Assembly (NCBI RefSeq): GCF_039542225.1
Contig: NZ_BAABHS010000036.1
Span: 1-64,000, forward strand
Source of the DNA: Yinghuangia aomiensis
Lineage (GTDB): Bacteria; Actinomycetota; Actinomycetes; Streptomycetales; Streptomycetaceae
Direction of reading: 5' to 3'
DNA: 64,000 nucleotides
Of the stretch, positions 34,266 to 42,332 are shown piece by piece. The translations under genes and the position numbers were made by a program. Under the pieces are notes generated by a model that saw nothing but the letters and a program-made list of their open reading frames with translations, was not told where the DNA came from and ran no database searches. Positions within the stretch are counted from its first letter, which is position 1. Each line of letters begins with the position of its first letter.

Positions 34266-35738
34266 ATGGCCGACGACGTGAGGAGACGCGTGGGCAGGGA
34301 CGACGAGCTGCGCCTGGAGGACATCACCGTCGTCGACCCCAAGACCGTCGACACGGCGGTCCGCGCCACCATGCTCGGCAACGCCATGGAGTGGTACGAC
34401 TTCGGCATCTATGCCTACATGGCCGTCACCATCGGCCACGTCTTCTTCCCGTCCGGCAACGACACCGCGCAAGTACTGTCGTCGTTCGCCACCTTCGCCG
34501 CGGCCTTCGTCGTCCGCCCGCTCGGCGGCTTCTTCTTCGGGCCGCTCGGCGACCGCATCGGCCGCAAGAAAGTCCTCGCGACCACGATGCTGATGATGGC
34601 CGGCGGCACGCTCAGCATCGGGCTGATCCCCAGCTACGCCACCATCGGCTTCGTCGCACCCATCCTGCTGGTGCTGTTCCGCATGGTCCAAGGCTTCTCC
34701 GCGGGCGGCGAGTACGGCGGCGCCAGCACCTTCATCGCCGAATACGCCCCCGACAAACGCCGCGGCTTCTACGGCAGCTACCTCGAATTCGGCACCCTCA
34801 TCGGCTACATCAGCGCCGCGAGCCTGGTCACCCTGCTCAAGTCCCTCCTCGACGACAGCCAGATGGAAGGCTGGGGCTGGCGCATCCCGTTCCTGCTCGC
34901 CGCGCCCATCGGCATCGTCGGCCTGTACCTCCGGCTCCGCCTGGAAGAATCGCCGGCCTTCACCAAGGCCTTGGAGGAACACGCGGCGGCGGGCGGCGCC
35001 AAGGGACAGCGCGCCGACGCAGAACGCGGAACGGACGTGCCCGACAAGAACCCCGACGCCGGCTCGTTCGCGGAATTCCGCCGCATGTTCGCCGAGCAGC
35101 GCAAACCCATGCTCCTGTGCGTCGCGCTGGTCGCCGCGTACAACATCAACGACTACATGCTGCTGTCCTACATGCCGACCTACCTGTCGGACACCTTGGA
35201 CTACGACGAGACCCACGGCCTCCTGCAGATCGTCGTGGTCATGCTCGTCCTGCTCGCCGTGATCCACCCGCTCGGCGCCTACACCGACCGCATCGGGCGG
35301 CGCCCGGTCGTCATCGGCGGATGCGTCGGCTTCATCCTGCTGCCTGTGCCGTGCTTCGCACTCGTCCAGAACGGCAGCCTGGCCACGATCTTCATCGGGC
35401 TGCTCATCCTCGGACTCGTACTCGTGTGCTTCCTCGCCACGATGTCCGCCGCGCTGCCCGCACTGTTCCCCACCGAGATCCGTGCCGGGGCGCTGTCGGT
35501 GTCCTTCAACATCTCGGTGTCCGCCTTCGGCGGCACGACACCGTTCGTCGCCGAGGCGCTGGTGAGCGGAACCGGCAACGACTACACGCCCGCGTTCTAC
35601 ATGATGTTCGCCGCCGCGGTCGGGCTCGTCGCCGCGTGGATGATGGACGAGACCGCCGGCCAACCGCTCATGGGCTCGCATCCGTCGGTCGCGACGGACG
35701 AGGAGGCCCGCGAACTCGTCTCGGCGGCACAGGAGTAG
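34266..35738 (+). CDS. MFS transporter, metabolite:H+ symporter (ProP/MHS) family
   Basis: 490 residues, 12 predicted helices. ATMLGNAMEWYDFGIYAYMA, PLGGFFFGPLGDRIGRKK (the MFS loop 2-3 motif), RMVQGFSAGGEYGGASTFIA and HPLGAYTDRIGRRPVVIGG are hallmark MHS sequences, a family that imports proline/betaine, alpha-ketoglutarate, shikimate and dicarboxylates with protons. The ATG at 34266 is taken because AAGGCGG precedes it. It is followed by an IclR gene 96 bases on, a common layout for uptake and control of an organic acid, so the substrate could be that of the damaged catabolic genes at 40-46 kb. Confidence 0.9.
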   Translation: MADDVRRRVGRDDELRLEDITVVDPKTVDTAVRATMLGNAMEWYDFGIYAYMAVTIGHVFFPSGNDTAQVLSSFATFAAAFVVRPLGGFFFGPLGDRIGRKKVLATTMLMMAGGTLSIGLIPSYATIGFVAPILLVLFRMVQGFSAGGEYGGASTFIAEYAPDKRRGFYGSYLEFGTLIGYISAASLVTLLKSLLDDSQMEGWGWRIPFLLAAPIGIVGLYLRLRLEESPAFTKALEEHAAAGGAKGQRADAERGTDVPDKNPDAGSFAEFRRMFAEQRKPMLLCVALVAAYNINDYMLLSYMPTYLSDTLDYDETHGLLQIVVVMLVLLAVIHPLGAYTDRIGRRPVVIGGCVGFILLPVPCFALVQNGSLATIFIGLLILGLVLVCFLATMSAALPALFPTEIRAGALSVSFNISVSAFGGTTPFVAEALVSGTGNDYTPAFYMMFAAAVGLVAAWMMDETAGQPLMGSHPSVATDEEARELVSAAQE

Positions 35739-35765
35739 CGCGTGTCCGGTCCGTCGTAGACCGCC

Positions 35766-35787
35766 GTTCCGCAGCGCGAAACGGAAC
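35766..35787. promoter_or_regulatory. GTTCCG/CGGAAC inverted repeat upstream of iclR-type gene
   Basis: GTTCCG (35766-35771), ten-base spacer, CGGAAC (35782-35787), perfect 6-bp arms, 48 bases before the IclR-family start. The arm GTTCC(G) recurs in the bipartite elements at 40744 and 46224, so it may be the autoregulatory site of this regulator. Confidence 0.55.
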
Positions 35788-35834
35788 CCGCCCGCTCGCC
35801 ATGATGGAAGCCCCGTCCACGCGAGGAGTGCGCT

Positions 35835-36644
35835 GTGCCCGGAGCCGTCGACGCCGACACCGAGGAAACCACCGGCAAGTCGATCGCCGCCGTCGAACGC
35901 GCCATCGACGTCCTGCTGCTGTTCGGCCGCAGCGGCCGCCCCGACCTGGGCGTCACCGAGACCGCCCAGGAACTCGGCATCACCAAAGGCGCCGTCCACC
36001 GCATCCTCACCGCGCTGCGCAGCCGCCGCCTCGTCACCGCCGACCCGGCCACCCGCCGCTACGCCCTGGGGCCGGCCGCCGTCGCCCTCGGCCGCGCGTA
36101 CCTGGCCCGCACCGACCTGCGCATGACGGCCGCTCCCGAACTCCGCGCGCTGGCCGCGGAACGCGGCGAAACCGCGACCCTGTCGGTACGGCGCGGGGAC
36201 ACCCGGATCTACGTCGACCAGGTCGTGCCCGCCAGCGAGTTGCGCATAGAGGTCGCCATCGGCAGCCCGTACCCGCTGCACGCGGGCGCGTCGTCGAAGG
36301 CGATCCTGGCATTCCCGTCCGACGCGGAAATCGACGCCTACCTCGACCGATCCCGCCTCGAAGCCCTCACCGCCCGCACGGTCACCAACGCGGCCGCGCT
36401 GCGCAAGGAAATCGCACTGATCCGCAAGCGCGGCTACGCCACCTCGGCCGGCGAACGCCAAGAGGGAGCCGCAGCCGTCGCCGCCCCGGTGCTGGACCAC
36501 GACGGCGGCGTCATCGCGGTGGTGAGCCTGGCCGGACCGCAGTTCCGCTTCCGGCAGCGGCTGACGGAGTGCGCGCCGAGCGTCCTGCAGGCCGCCCGGC
36601 GGCTGTCCGCCGAATTCGGCTACGGGCTCGCCGACGCCGACTGA
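35835..36644 (+). CDS. IclR-family transcriptional regulator
   Basis: 269 residues: winged HTH (SIAAVERAIDVLLLFGRSGR, VTETAQELGITKGAVHRILTAL) and the effector domain with LSVRRGDTRIYVDQVVPASELR, YPLHAGASSKAILAFP and GYATSAGERQEGAAAVAAPVLD, all classic. IclR proteins respond to organic-acid or aromatic effectors and activate or repress catabolic operons. GAGGAG precedes the GTG. Candidate targets are its own inverted repeat, the MHS symporter, and the promoters at 40744 and 46224. Its 3' end overlaps the convergent small gene by 25 bases. Confidence 0.93.
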   Translation: MPGAVDADTEETTGKSIAAVERAIDVLLLFGRSGRPDLGVTETAQELGITKGAVHRILTALRSRRLVTADPATRRYALGPAAVALGRAYLARTDLRMTAAPELRALAAERGETATLSVRRGDTRIYVDQVVPASELRIEVAIGSPYPLHAGASSKAILAFPSDAEIDAYLDRSRLEALTARTVTNAAALRKEIALIRKRGYATSAGERQEGAAAVAAPVLDHDGGVIAVVSLAGPQFRFRQRLTECAPSVLQAARRLSAEFGYGLADAD

Positions 36645-36985
36645 CCGCGCGCGAACCCGACCGGCACCGGGCAATCGGTGACGAAGCGCGTGTCCAGGAA
36701 CTCCCACCAGTCGTCCTGGCTCACTCGCTCCGACTCCCACCCGGTATCGGCCTTCAGACCGGACAGCGCCTTGCGGTACGCGCCCCACGCCGCCTCGTCG
36801 TCGAACGCGGCCCAGTTCTCCAGCACGTACACGTCACCGATCACGCTGTAGTACCAGCGGACTTCGCGCACCATCGGCAGGTCGTGGTAGAACCATCGCT
36901 CGCGTTCCTCCAGCCATGCCCAGAATTCCTTCTGGTTGCGGCGCGACCGCTCGGTCATCTTCATGCGGTAGACGAGATAGATCAC
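36620..36985 (-). CDS. Unknown 121-residue protein, possible dimeric alpha-beta barrel
   Basis: GTG at 36985 with GGGGAG eight bases upstream. The product starts IYLVYRMKMTERSRRNQKEF and continues with aromatic-rich WYYSVIGDVYVLENWAAFDD and EAAWGAYRKALSGLKADTGW, the length and strand pattern of EthD/NIPSNAP-like or ABM-like barrels, though I cannot confirm the family. Such small barrels are common in aromatic or polyketide catabolism. It converges with and overlaps the IclR gene by 25 bases. Confidence 0.6.
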   Translation of the reverse strand: MIYLVYRMKMTERSRRNQKEFWAWLEERERWFYHDLPMVREVRWYYSVIGDVYVLENWAAFDDEAAWGAYRKALSGLKADTGWESERVSQDDWWEFLDTRFVTDCPVPVGFARGQSASASP

Positions 36986-37261
36986 CGGCCGAACTCCCCA
37001 CCGTGCGGCGATGGTTCGATCCCGGCATGCTATGACTGCGCAACACGGTTCCACAACAAGGAACAGGCCTGGGTGCGAACGGCCTTCCGCGCGTCGGCCT
37101 GCCGTGCGGTCTCCATCAATCGAAAGGTTGATATTCGCCTGCATCCTTCGATTCCGGCGGCCCCATCCCGCGCGCGATGTGCCTCCTCTCCGGCCCGGCG
37201 AGAGTGGAGACATGCTCACCGCCCGGTGAGTCCCCACCCTGCGTCCGGAGGATTCCGCGTC

Positions 37262-38344
37262 GTGTTCGTCGCCCTGAGAGACCTGCGCTCGGCCCGCGGC
37301 CGGTTCGCGTTGATGACGCTCGTCGTCGTCCTCATCACGGCGCTGGTCGTGCTGCTGTCCGGCCTCACCGCGGGCCTCGGCAGGGAGAACACCTCGGCGA
37401 TCGACGGCCTCAACGCCGACCGGCTCGCCTTCTCCGACACCGACGGCGGAATCTCCTTCGGTGCCTCGTCGGTAGACGAGCAGACCTGGCAGGACTGGGC
37501 CCGGCAGCCCGGCGTGGATTCCGCGTCGCCGCTCGGCATCGCCATGACCCGCCTCGGCGCGGACGGCCGCACCGCAGGCGCGGCCGCGTTCGGCATCGAC
37601 CCGGCCGGCCCCCTCGCCCCCGACGGCGCCCGCCCGGCCCCGGGCAGCGTCGTCCTGTCCCGGCCGCTGGCCGACGACCTCCACGTCAAGACCGGCGACA
37701 CCATCGCGCTCGGCCCCGCCGGAAACGTCCGCGTCGGCGCCGTGGTGAGCGGCGCGTCGTTCAGCCACGCGCCCGTCGTGTGGACGGCCTTGTCCGACTG
37801 GCAGCCGCTGATGCCGGGACCGCGCGCCCCGGAAGGGCTTCAGGCCACCGTCGTGGCCCTCGACCTCGGCAAGGGCGCCGACCTCACAGCGGGCGACACC
37901 GCGCTGCACACCGACACCGTGACGAAGTCGGACGCGCGCACCGCCATCGGGTCGTACACCTCCGAGAACGGCTCGCTCCAGCTCATGCGGGGCTTCCTCT
38001 TCGCCATCTCGGCCCTGGTCATCGGCGCCTTCTTCACCGTCTGGACGGTGCAGCGCTCAGGCGACATCGCCGTCCTCAAGGCCCTCGGCGCCTCCACCGG
38101 CTACCTGGTCCGCGACGCCCTCGGCCAAGCCGCCGTGGTACTGGCCGCGGGAACGGCCGTGGGCACCGGCATCGCGGCGATCGGCGGACGGATCGCGGAG
38201 AACACCGTGCCGTTCGTCATCGACGCCGGGACCACCGTGCTGCCCGCCGCCATCATGATCGTCCTCGGCCTCGCCGGCGCCGCGCTGGCCGTCCGCCGCG
38301 TCACCTCCGTCGACCCCCTGATCGCCCTGGGAAGTGCCCGATGA
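37262..38344 (+). CDS. ABC transporter permease, MacB/FtsX type
   Basis: 360 residues: N-terminal helix (FALMTLVVVLITALVVLLSG), a roughly 220-residue external domain (LSRPLADDLHVKTGDTIALG and similar), then three C-terminal helices (LMRGFLFAISALVIGAFFTV, AAVVLAAGTAVGTGIAAIGG, AAIMIVLGLAGAALAV). This is the four-helix MacB/HrtB/DevC architecture of exporters that push substrates from the membrane or periplasm outward. GTG at 37262 follows GGAGGA by ten bases. Its stop overlaps the ATPase start (ATGA). Confidence 0.88.
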   Translation: MFVALRDLRSARGRFALMTLVVVLITALVVLLSGLTAGLGRENTSAIDGLNADRLAFSDTDGGISFGASSVDEQTWQDWARQPGVDSASPLGIAMTRLGADGRTAGAAAFGIDPAGPLAPDGARPAPGSVVLSRPLADDLHVKTGDTIALGPAGNVRVGAVVSGASFSHAPVVWTALSDWQPLMPGPRAPEGLQATVVALDLGKGADLTAGDTALHTDTVTKSDARTAIGSYTSENGSLQLMRGFLFAISALVIGAFFTVWTVQRSGDIAVLKALGASTGYLVRDALGQAAVVLAAGTAVGTGIAAIGGRIAENTVPFVIDAGTTVLPAAIMIVLGLAGAALAVRRVTSVDPLIALGSAR

Positions 38345-39087
38345 GCCTCCGCCTGACCGGCGTCACCCTCACCTACCCGGACGGCGACCGCCGCCTCACC
38401 GCCCTCGACGACGTCACCCTCGACGTCCCCGCCGGCGCCTTCGCCGCGGTCGTCGGCCCCTCCGGCTCCGGCAAATCCAGCCTCCTCGCCGTCGCCGCAA
38501 CGCTGATCACGCCCGACAGCGGCGACGTCGACATCGCCGGCATGCCGGTCCGCGCGCTGCGCCCCGCCGAACGCGCCGCGCTGCGCCGCCGCAGCCTGGG
38601 GATCGTCTTCCAGCAGCCCAACCTGCTCGGCTCCCTGACCGCCCGCGAACAACTCCAGGTCATGGCCCACATGGACGGCCGCTCCCCGCGGCAGGCGAAG
38701 ACGAAGGCCGCGGAACTCCTCGACGCGGTCGGGCTCGCGGACCTGGCCGACCGCCACCCGCAGCGGATGTCCGGCGGCCAGCGCCAGCGCGTGAACATCG
38801 CCCGCGCGCTGATGAACGACCCGGTGGTGCTCCTGGTCGACGAGCCCACCAGCGCCTTGGACCACGAACGCGGCACGGCCGTCGTGGAACTGCTGGCGCG
38901 GCTCACGAGGGAACGGGGGACGTCGACGGTGATGGTGACCCACGACCGGAGTCAGCTGGCGTTCACCGACGCGGCTTACGAGATGGTGGACGGGCGGTTG
39001 GCGACGGCTTCGGGGACGGCGACGGGGGCGTCGTCGGCTTCTCCGACGACGGAGTGGACGGGGGAGCAGACGGGGGTGCGTGGCTGA
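38341..39087 (+). CDS. ABC transporter ATPase, MacB/LolD type
   Basis: 248 residues: Walker A GPSGSGKSS, Q-loop FQQPNLLGSLTARE, signature MSGGQRQRVNIARAL, Walker B VVLLVDEPTSALD, H-loop VMVTHDRSQLAFTD. Last 30 residues are a Ser/Thr-rich tail of low complexity. It powers the permease at 37262 with which it overlaps by four bases. HrtAB-like heme or drug export is possible, with no sensor kinase or regulator nearby to support it. Confidence 0.92.
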   Translation: MSLRLTGVTLTYPDGDRRLTALDDVTLDVPAGAFAAVVGPSGSGKSSLLAVAATLITPDSGDVDIAGMPVRALRPAERAALRRRSLGIVFQQPNLLGSLTAREQLQVMAHMDGRSPRQAKTKAAELLDAVGLADLADRHPQRMSGGQRQRVNIARALMNDPVVLLVDEPTSALDHERGTAVVELLARLTRERGTSTVMVTHDRSQLAFTDAAYEMVDGRLATASGTATGASSASPTTEWTGEQTGVRG

Positions 39088-39473
39088 GGCCGGATGGGCC
39101 CGGGCGTGCCGGCCGCGTGTTGCGGCGAGGCGAAGCGCCCGGTGTTCGAGCCGACCTTCGAACGCGGTATCGCTCGTGCGAGAACGGGGGCGTGACGTTT
39201 TCGGCTGCCGTTCGTTGGCGGAACAAAAGGAGCCTCGCAAGCCGGCCGGAACGGGTGTGCCGCGGGGGCAATGGTGCCGGGCTGGTCCCGGGTGTCGGGG
39301 GCTGTGTCCCCGACGTCGGCTTCCCGGACCCGGCTTCCTGGGCCCGGCTTCCCGAACCCGGCTTCCCGGACCCCGGTTCGCGCCCCATCCCCCTTACATC
39401 CCGTCCCCGTCCCACCTCCCCGGCGATCGGCTGCGCACCGGGAGCGTGGAGATGATCGGCGGCACCGGCCGAC
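39088..39473. other. 386-base intergenic region between convergent genes
   Basis: No gene on either strand that I can support. It holds four imperfect 14-base tandem repeats at 39318-39373; GC-rich hairpins formed by those repeats may end transcription from both sides. Confidence 0.6.
39318..39373. repeat. Four tandem 14-base repeats
   Basis: Units GGCTTCCCGGACCC, GGCTTCCTGGGCCC, GGCTTCCCGAACCC and GGCTTCCCGGACCC lie head to tail. The second is self-complementary in its GGGCCC core. They sit between the convergent ABC ATPase and cupin genes. Confidence 0.85.
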
Positions 39474-40721
39474 TCACGCCACGCTGCCACGACCGCCCCG
39501 CGCCGCGGTTGTGGCGCCGGCCGTCCGCTCGTCCTCGTGCTCCAGCGTGTCCGGGGGCGGCCAGCCCAGCGCGTCGTGGGTCGGCACGCGCTTCCGCTCG
39601 TGGTCGTGGCCGTGCCCGGGGCTGCCATCGTGCGCGTGCTCGGTGCCGTCCCCGTGCGTGTGGCCATCCGTGCCCCCGTCCCCGTCCCCGTGCGCATGAC
39701 CGGCCTCGCCCCCGCCGTGCCCCTCCCCGAGCCGCGCCAAGTCGAACGCCCTCGCGATCGCCACCAGGCTCTGGTCCGCGCCCGTCCCGTGCTGCGCATA
39801 GTCGGTGTCGGGTGCGCCTTGTTCCTTCTGGTAGTTCAACGCCTTGTGCAGGACCCCCAGGTCCTCGTCCGACCGCCAGCTCGCGCCGCCCGCCAGGTCG
39901 TGCGACGAGTACGACCACGTCATCCGGCCGCCGTTCGGCGAGTAGTTGACCGCGTCGCCTCCCCAGCGGACCCATTCGTTCTGGGTGTACCAGTTCTCCA
40001 GTTCGCCGTCGGAGCGCATGAGCCACGTGGTGCCGCCCTCCATCGCGACGAAGTGGCCGTGCTTGACGCGCGCCGGGCGGAAGAAGTAGGTGCCGGGGTC
40101 CAAGTCGCCGAAGTTGTACGACATCTTCCCCTCGGTCGTGTACGCCTCCTCGTAGCACGGGTGGTGCGCCAGCCGGTGGTCCGCCCACCCCTCCTGCGCG
40201 TACACCAGCCGCGTATAGAACCCGCTGACCGGGTCGATGTGCAGGTACTTCACGAACAGCCCCGGCATCGGGCCCGCGTTCGGCACCGCGATCCACTCCA
40301 TGCCCGCGCTGTCGTGCACGGTGACGTCCTCGCGAGCCGCCCGCGCCCACCGCGGCGCGGCAAGCGAGTCGACCGGGTCGAAGCCCGCGTCGCCGTACTC
40401 GCGGTAGTGCAGGATCCGGGTGCCCTCCGCGAACCGCACCGCATCCGCCGGCACGCCCCGCGGCGCGTGCACGTAGCCGCCCTTGCCGATGACCCGGTCC
40501 CCGTACCGCATTTCGCCGTCGAGGACGTAGTACTCGGTGTCGGCATGGTGGATGCCCGGTCCGCGCCCCCAGTCGGTGTGGAAAACGATGCGGAGCGAGG
40601 ACGACCCGTCCTCCTCGTCGACGGACAGCCGGCGTTCGCTCGCCCGCCCCTCGCCGGCCACCAACTCCGCGGCGTGCCAGATGTAGTCCGTTTCCTGGAT
40701 GGTCTCCACGTGGGGTCGCAT
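39474..40721 (-). CDS. Cupin protein with histidine-rich C-terminal tail
   Basis: 415 residues: two cupin-like halves (GIHHADTEYYVLDGEMRYGD and HHPCYEEAYTTEGKMSYNFG, PGTYFFRPARVKHGHFVAME) that keep the His/Glu/His metal ligands of the fold. Residues about 330-375 contain ten His alternating with Gly and Asp, then RKRVPTHDALGWPPPD. Two-cupin proteins of this kind belong to dioxygenase-like or DUF4437-like groups. The tail resembles nickel or zinc storage tails of metallochaperones and is not expected for an ordinary cupin. The promoter has the ATGTTCCG-N13-CGTTCCA element also found before MaoC. It is divergent from the truncated AMP-ligase. Confidence 0.82.
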   Translation of the reverse strand: MRPHVETIQETDYIWHAAELVAGEGRASERRLSVDEEDGSSSLRIVFHTDWGRGPGIHHADTEYYVLDGEMRYGDRVIGKGGYVHAPRGVPADAVRFAEGTRILHYREYGDAGFDPVDSLAAPRWARAAREDVTVHDSAGMEWIAVPNAGPMPGLFVKYLHIDPVSGFYTRLVYAQEGWADHRLAHHPCYEEAYTTEGKMSYNFGDLDPGTYFFRPARVKHGHFVAMEGGTTWLMRSDGELENWYTQNEWVRWGGDAVNYSPNGGRMTWSYSSHDLAGGASWRSDEDLGVLHKALNYQKEQGAPDTDYAQHGTGADQSLVAIARAFDLARLGEGHGGGEAGHAHGDGDGGTDGHTHGDGTEHAHDGSPGHGHDHERKRVPTHDALGWPPPDTLEHEDERTAGATTAARGGRGSVA

Positions 40722-40743
40722 TGGACATCCTCACCCGGTAGAA

Positions 40744-40771
40744 ATGTTCCGATAGACGGGATGACGTTCCA
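40744..40771. promoter_or_regulatory. Bipartite element ATGTTCCG-N13-CGTTCCA (copy 1)
   Basis: Bases 40744-40751 and 40765-40771, between the divergent cupin and AMP-ligase-remnant genes. Identical arms and spacing occur at 46224-46251 upstream of the broken MaoC operon, which makes a common regulator likely. It is 23 bases upstream of the cupin start and 44 bases upstream of the ligase-remnant start. Confidence 0.7.
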
Positions 40772-40815
40772 ATCTTGTGCATCCATGACGGCCGCCACCC
40801 TGCGGGAGGACAAGA

Positions 40816-41056
40816 GTGGGCATCAGCTTCGGGGGTGCGCCCCTGACGATCGTCGACGGCGTCCGCGGTTTCGCCGCCGCCCAGCCGGACACCCCCGCCG
40901 TCCGGGACGGCGACCGCACCCTCACCTACCGCGAACTCGACAGCCGGGCCGCCCGCTTGGCAAAAGTCCTCACCGAGACCGGCACCCCGCCCGGCGCCCG
41001 CGTGGCCGTCCTCCTCGGCAACCGACTGGAGTACTGCGAGATCGCCGCCGGGAGGA
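40816..41056 (+). pseudogene. 5' remnant of an AMP-forming acyl-CoA ligase
   Basis: The first 80 codons from GTG 40816 (GGAGG upstream) are a normal ANL-enzyme N-terminus: VDGVRGFAAAQPDTPAVRDG, TLTYRELDSRAARLAKVLTE, VAVLLGNRLEYCEIAAG. Immediately after EIAAG the frame leaves the family; the ATP-binding and catalytic parts, about 430 residues, are missing. The frame stays open but codes nothing recognisable until it reaches, in the same phase, the DUF3598 gene. Deletion is the simplest cause, since ALDH sequence starts right there. Confidence 0.85.
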
Positions 41057-41065
41057 GGTCCGGCG

Positions 41066-41680
41066 ATGCCCACACCGTCGGCTTCCATACCACCCGCCCC
41101 GACCCTGGCGTTCCGCGCCGTCGCCCTGCAAACGCGGACGCGCGCCGTCAACGCCCTCGGCACCGACGAAGCCCGCGCCGCCATCGTCGACGCGATCGAC
41201 CGGATCGGCGCCCAAGTCGCCGCCGCCACCGCCAAAGGCGCCGTCGTCCACACCGGCGGCCGCGTCGAACGGCACGGCGGCGGCCACTGGATCCGCCCCA
41301 CCGTGCTCACCGCCGTCGACCACACCATGACCGTCATGCGCGAGGAGACCTTCGGCCCGCTGCTGCCCGTCATGCCGTTCACCACCGAAGACGAGGCCGT
41401 CGCCCTCGCCAACGACTCCGACTACGGGCTGTCCGGCGCCGTCTTCGGCCCCGACCCGGCCGCCGCACGTGCCCTCGCCCGCCGCCTCGACGTCGGCGCC
41501 GTCAGCATCAACGACGCCGCGCTTACCGCCCTCGTCCACGAAGGCGAGAAGAACTCGTTCCGGTACAGCGGCCTGGGCGGCTCCCGCATGGGCGACGCGT
41601 CGCTGCGCCGCTTCGTCCGCCGCCAAACCCTGATCGGCACCACCGCCACCGGCCGCGACCCGTGGTGGCACACGCCCTGA
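41066..41680 (+). pseudogene. Aldehyde dehydrogenase lacking its N-terminal half
   Basis: A 204-codon frame whose residues about 30-204 are the C-terminal part of an ALDH-superfamily enzyme: GAVVHTGGRVERHGGGHWIR, PTVLTAVDHTMTVMREETFG, EAVALANDSDYGLSGAVFG and VGAVSINDAALTALVHEGEK. The catalytic Cys, the general-base Glu and the NAD-binding N-terminal half are missing. A good ribosome-binding site before ATG 41066 suggests that the gene's own start survives and an internal deletion joined it to the tail, so a stable inactive protein could be made. Confidence 0.85.
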
Positions 41681-41739
41681 AGCCCAGGGCCGACACCCCC
41701 GACCGAACCCCGAACCCGAACCCCGAACCGAGGAGCGTC

Positions 41740-42243
41740 ATGGGAATCCGCGAAGGCATGCCCCTGCTCGCCAAGCACGAGGGCGACTGGGAAGGCACCT
41801 ACACGCACGTCGACCCGGAAGGCAAGATCCTCGACCAGCACAAGTCCCACCTGACCTGCGCATTTCCGGACGACGGTGACTACCCGTACCACCAGACCAA
41901 CACCTACACCTGGCCCGACGGCCGCACCGAAGTCCACCAGTTCCCCGGAACCTACGACGGCTACGGCCGCATGCACTTCGACACCGACCGCATGAAGGGC
42001 GTCACCTGGGGACTCGACGAGAACACCATCTACCTGACCTGGATCTACAAGGCCGAAGGCGAAGACCTGCGGCTGTTCGAGCTGATCGTCCTCTCCGACG
42101 ACGGCCGGCACCGCACCCGCACGTGGCAGTGGATCCGCGACGGCAAGGTCGAGATGCGCACCCTCATCAACGAGACCCGCGTCGTCGACCGACCCGGGCC
42201 GACGCCCTTCGGTGGACGGCTCCCTACCGGCACGCGACGATGA
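41740..42243 (+). CDS. DUF3598-family protein
   Basis: 167 residues beginning MGIREGMPLLAKHEGDWEGT, then TYTHVDPEGKILDQHKSHLT, YPYHQTNTYTWPDGRTEVHQ and MKGVTWGLDENTIYLTWIYK, a lipocalin-like beta-barrel domain of unknown role often found beside aromatic or acyl-CoA catabolic genes. AGGAG precedes the ATG. It appears intact and lies between the remnants and the Rieske gene. The last 15 residues (RPGPTPFGGRLPTGTRR) do not look conserved. Confidence 0.8.
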   Translation: MGIREGMPLLAKHEGDWEGTYTHVDPEGKILDQHKSHLTCAFPDDGDYPYHQTNTYTWPDGRTEVHQFPGTYDGYGRMHFDTDRMKGVTWGLDENTIYLTWIYKAEGEDLRLFELIVLSDDGRHRTRTWQWIRDGKVEMRTLINETRVVDRPGPTPFGGRLPTGTRR

Positions 42244-42332
42244 AGGTCGGGCCGCCTTCACGGCAGCAGACGCCGACCGCGCCCAGGCGCGGGCGGCCCG
42301 CTCGAGACCGGTGAGGCGACGGAGGCCCGCCC

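Noticed and set aside
36990..37025. A GGTTCGATCCC string resembling a tRNA T-loop
   Set aside because: The flanking bases do not form a T-stem and no acceptor stem or anticodon arm can be built.
42244..42332. A short coding-like stretch between the DUF3598 and Rieske genes
   Set aside because: Too short, no start signal, and no recognisable family; could be the tail of a deleted gene but unsupported.
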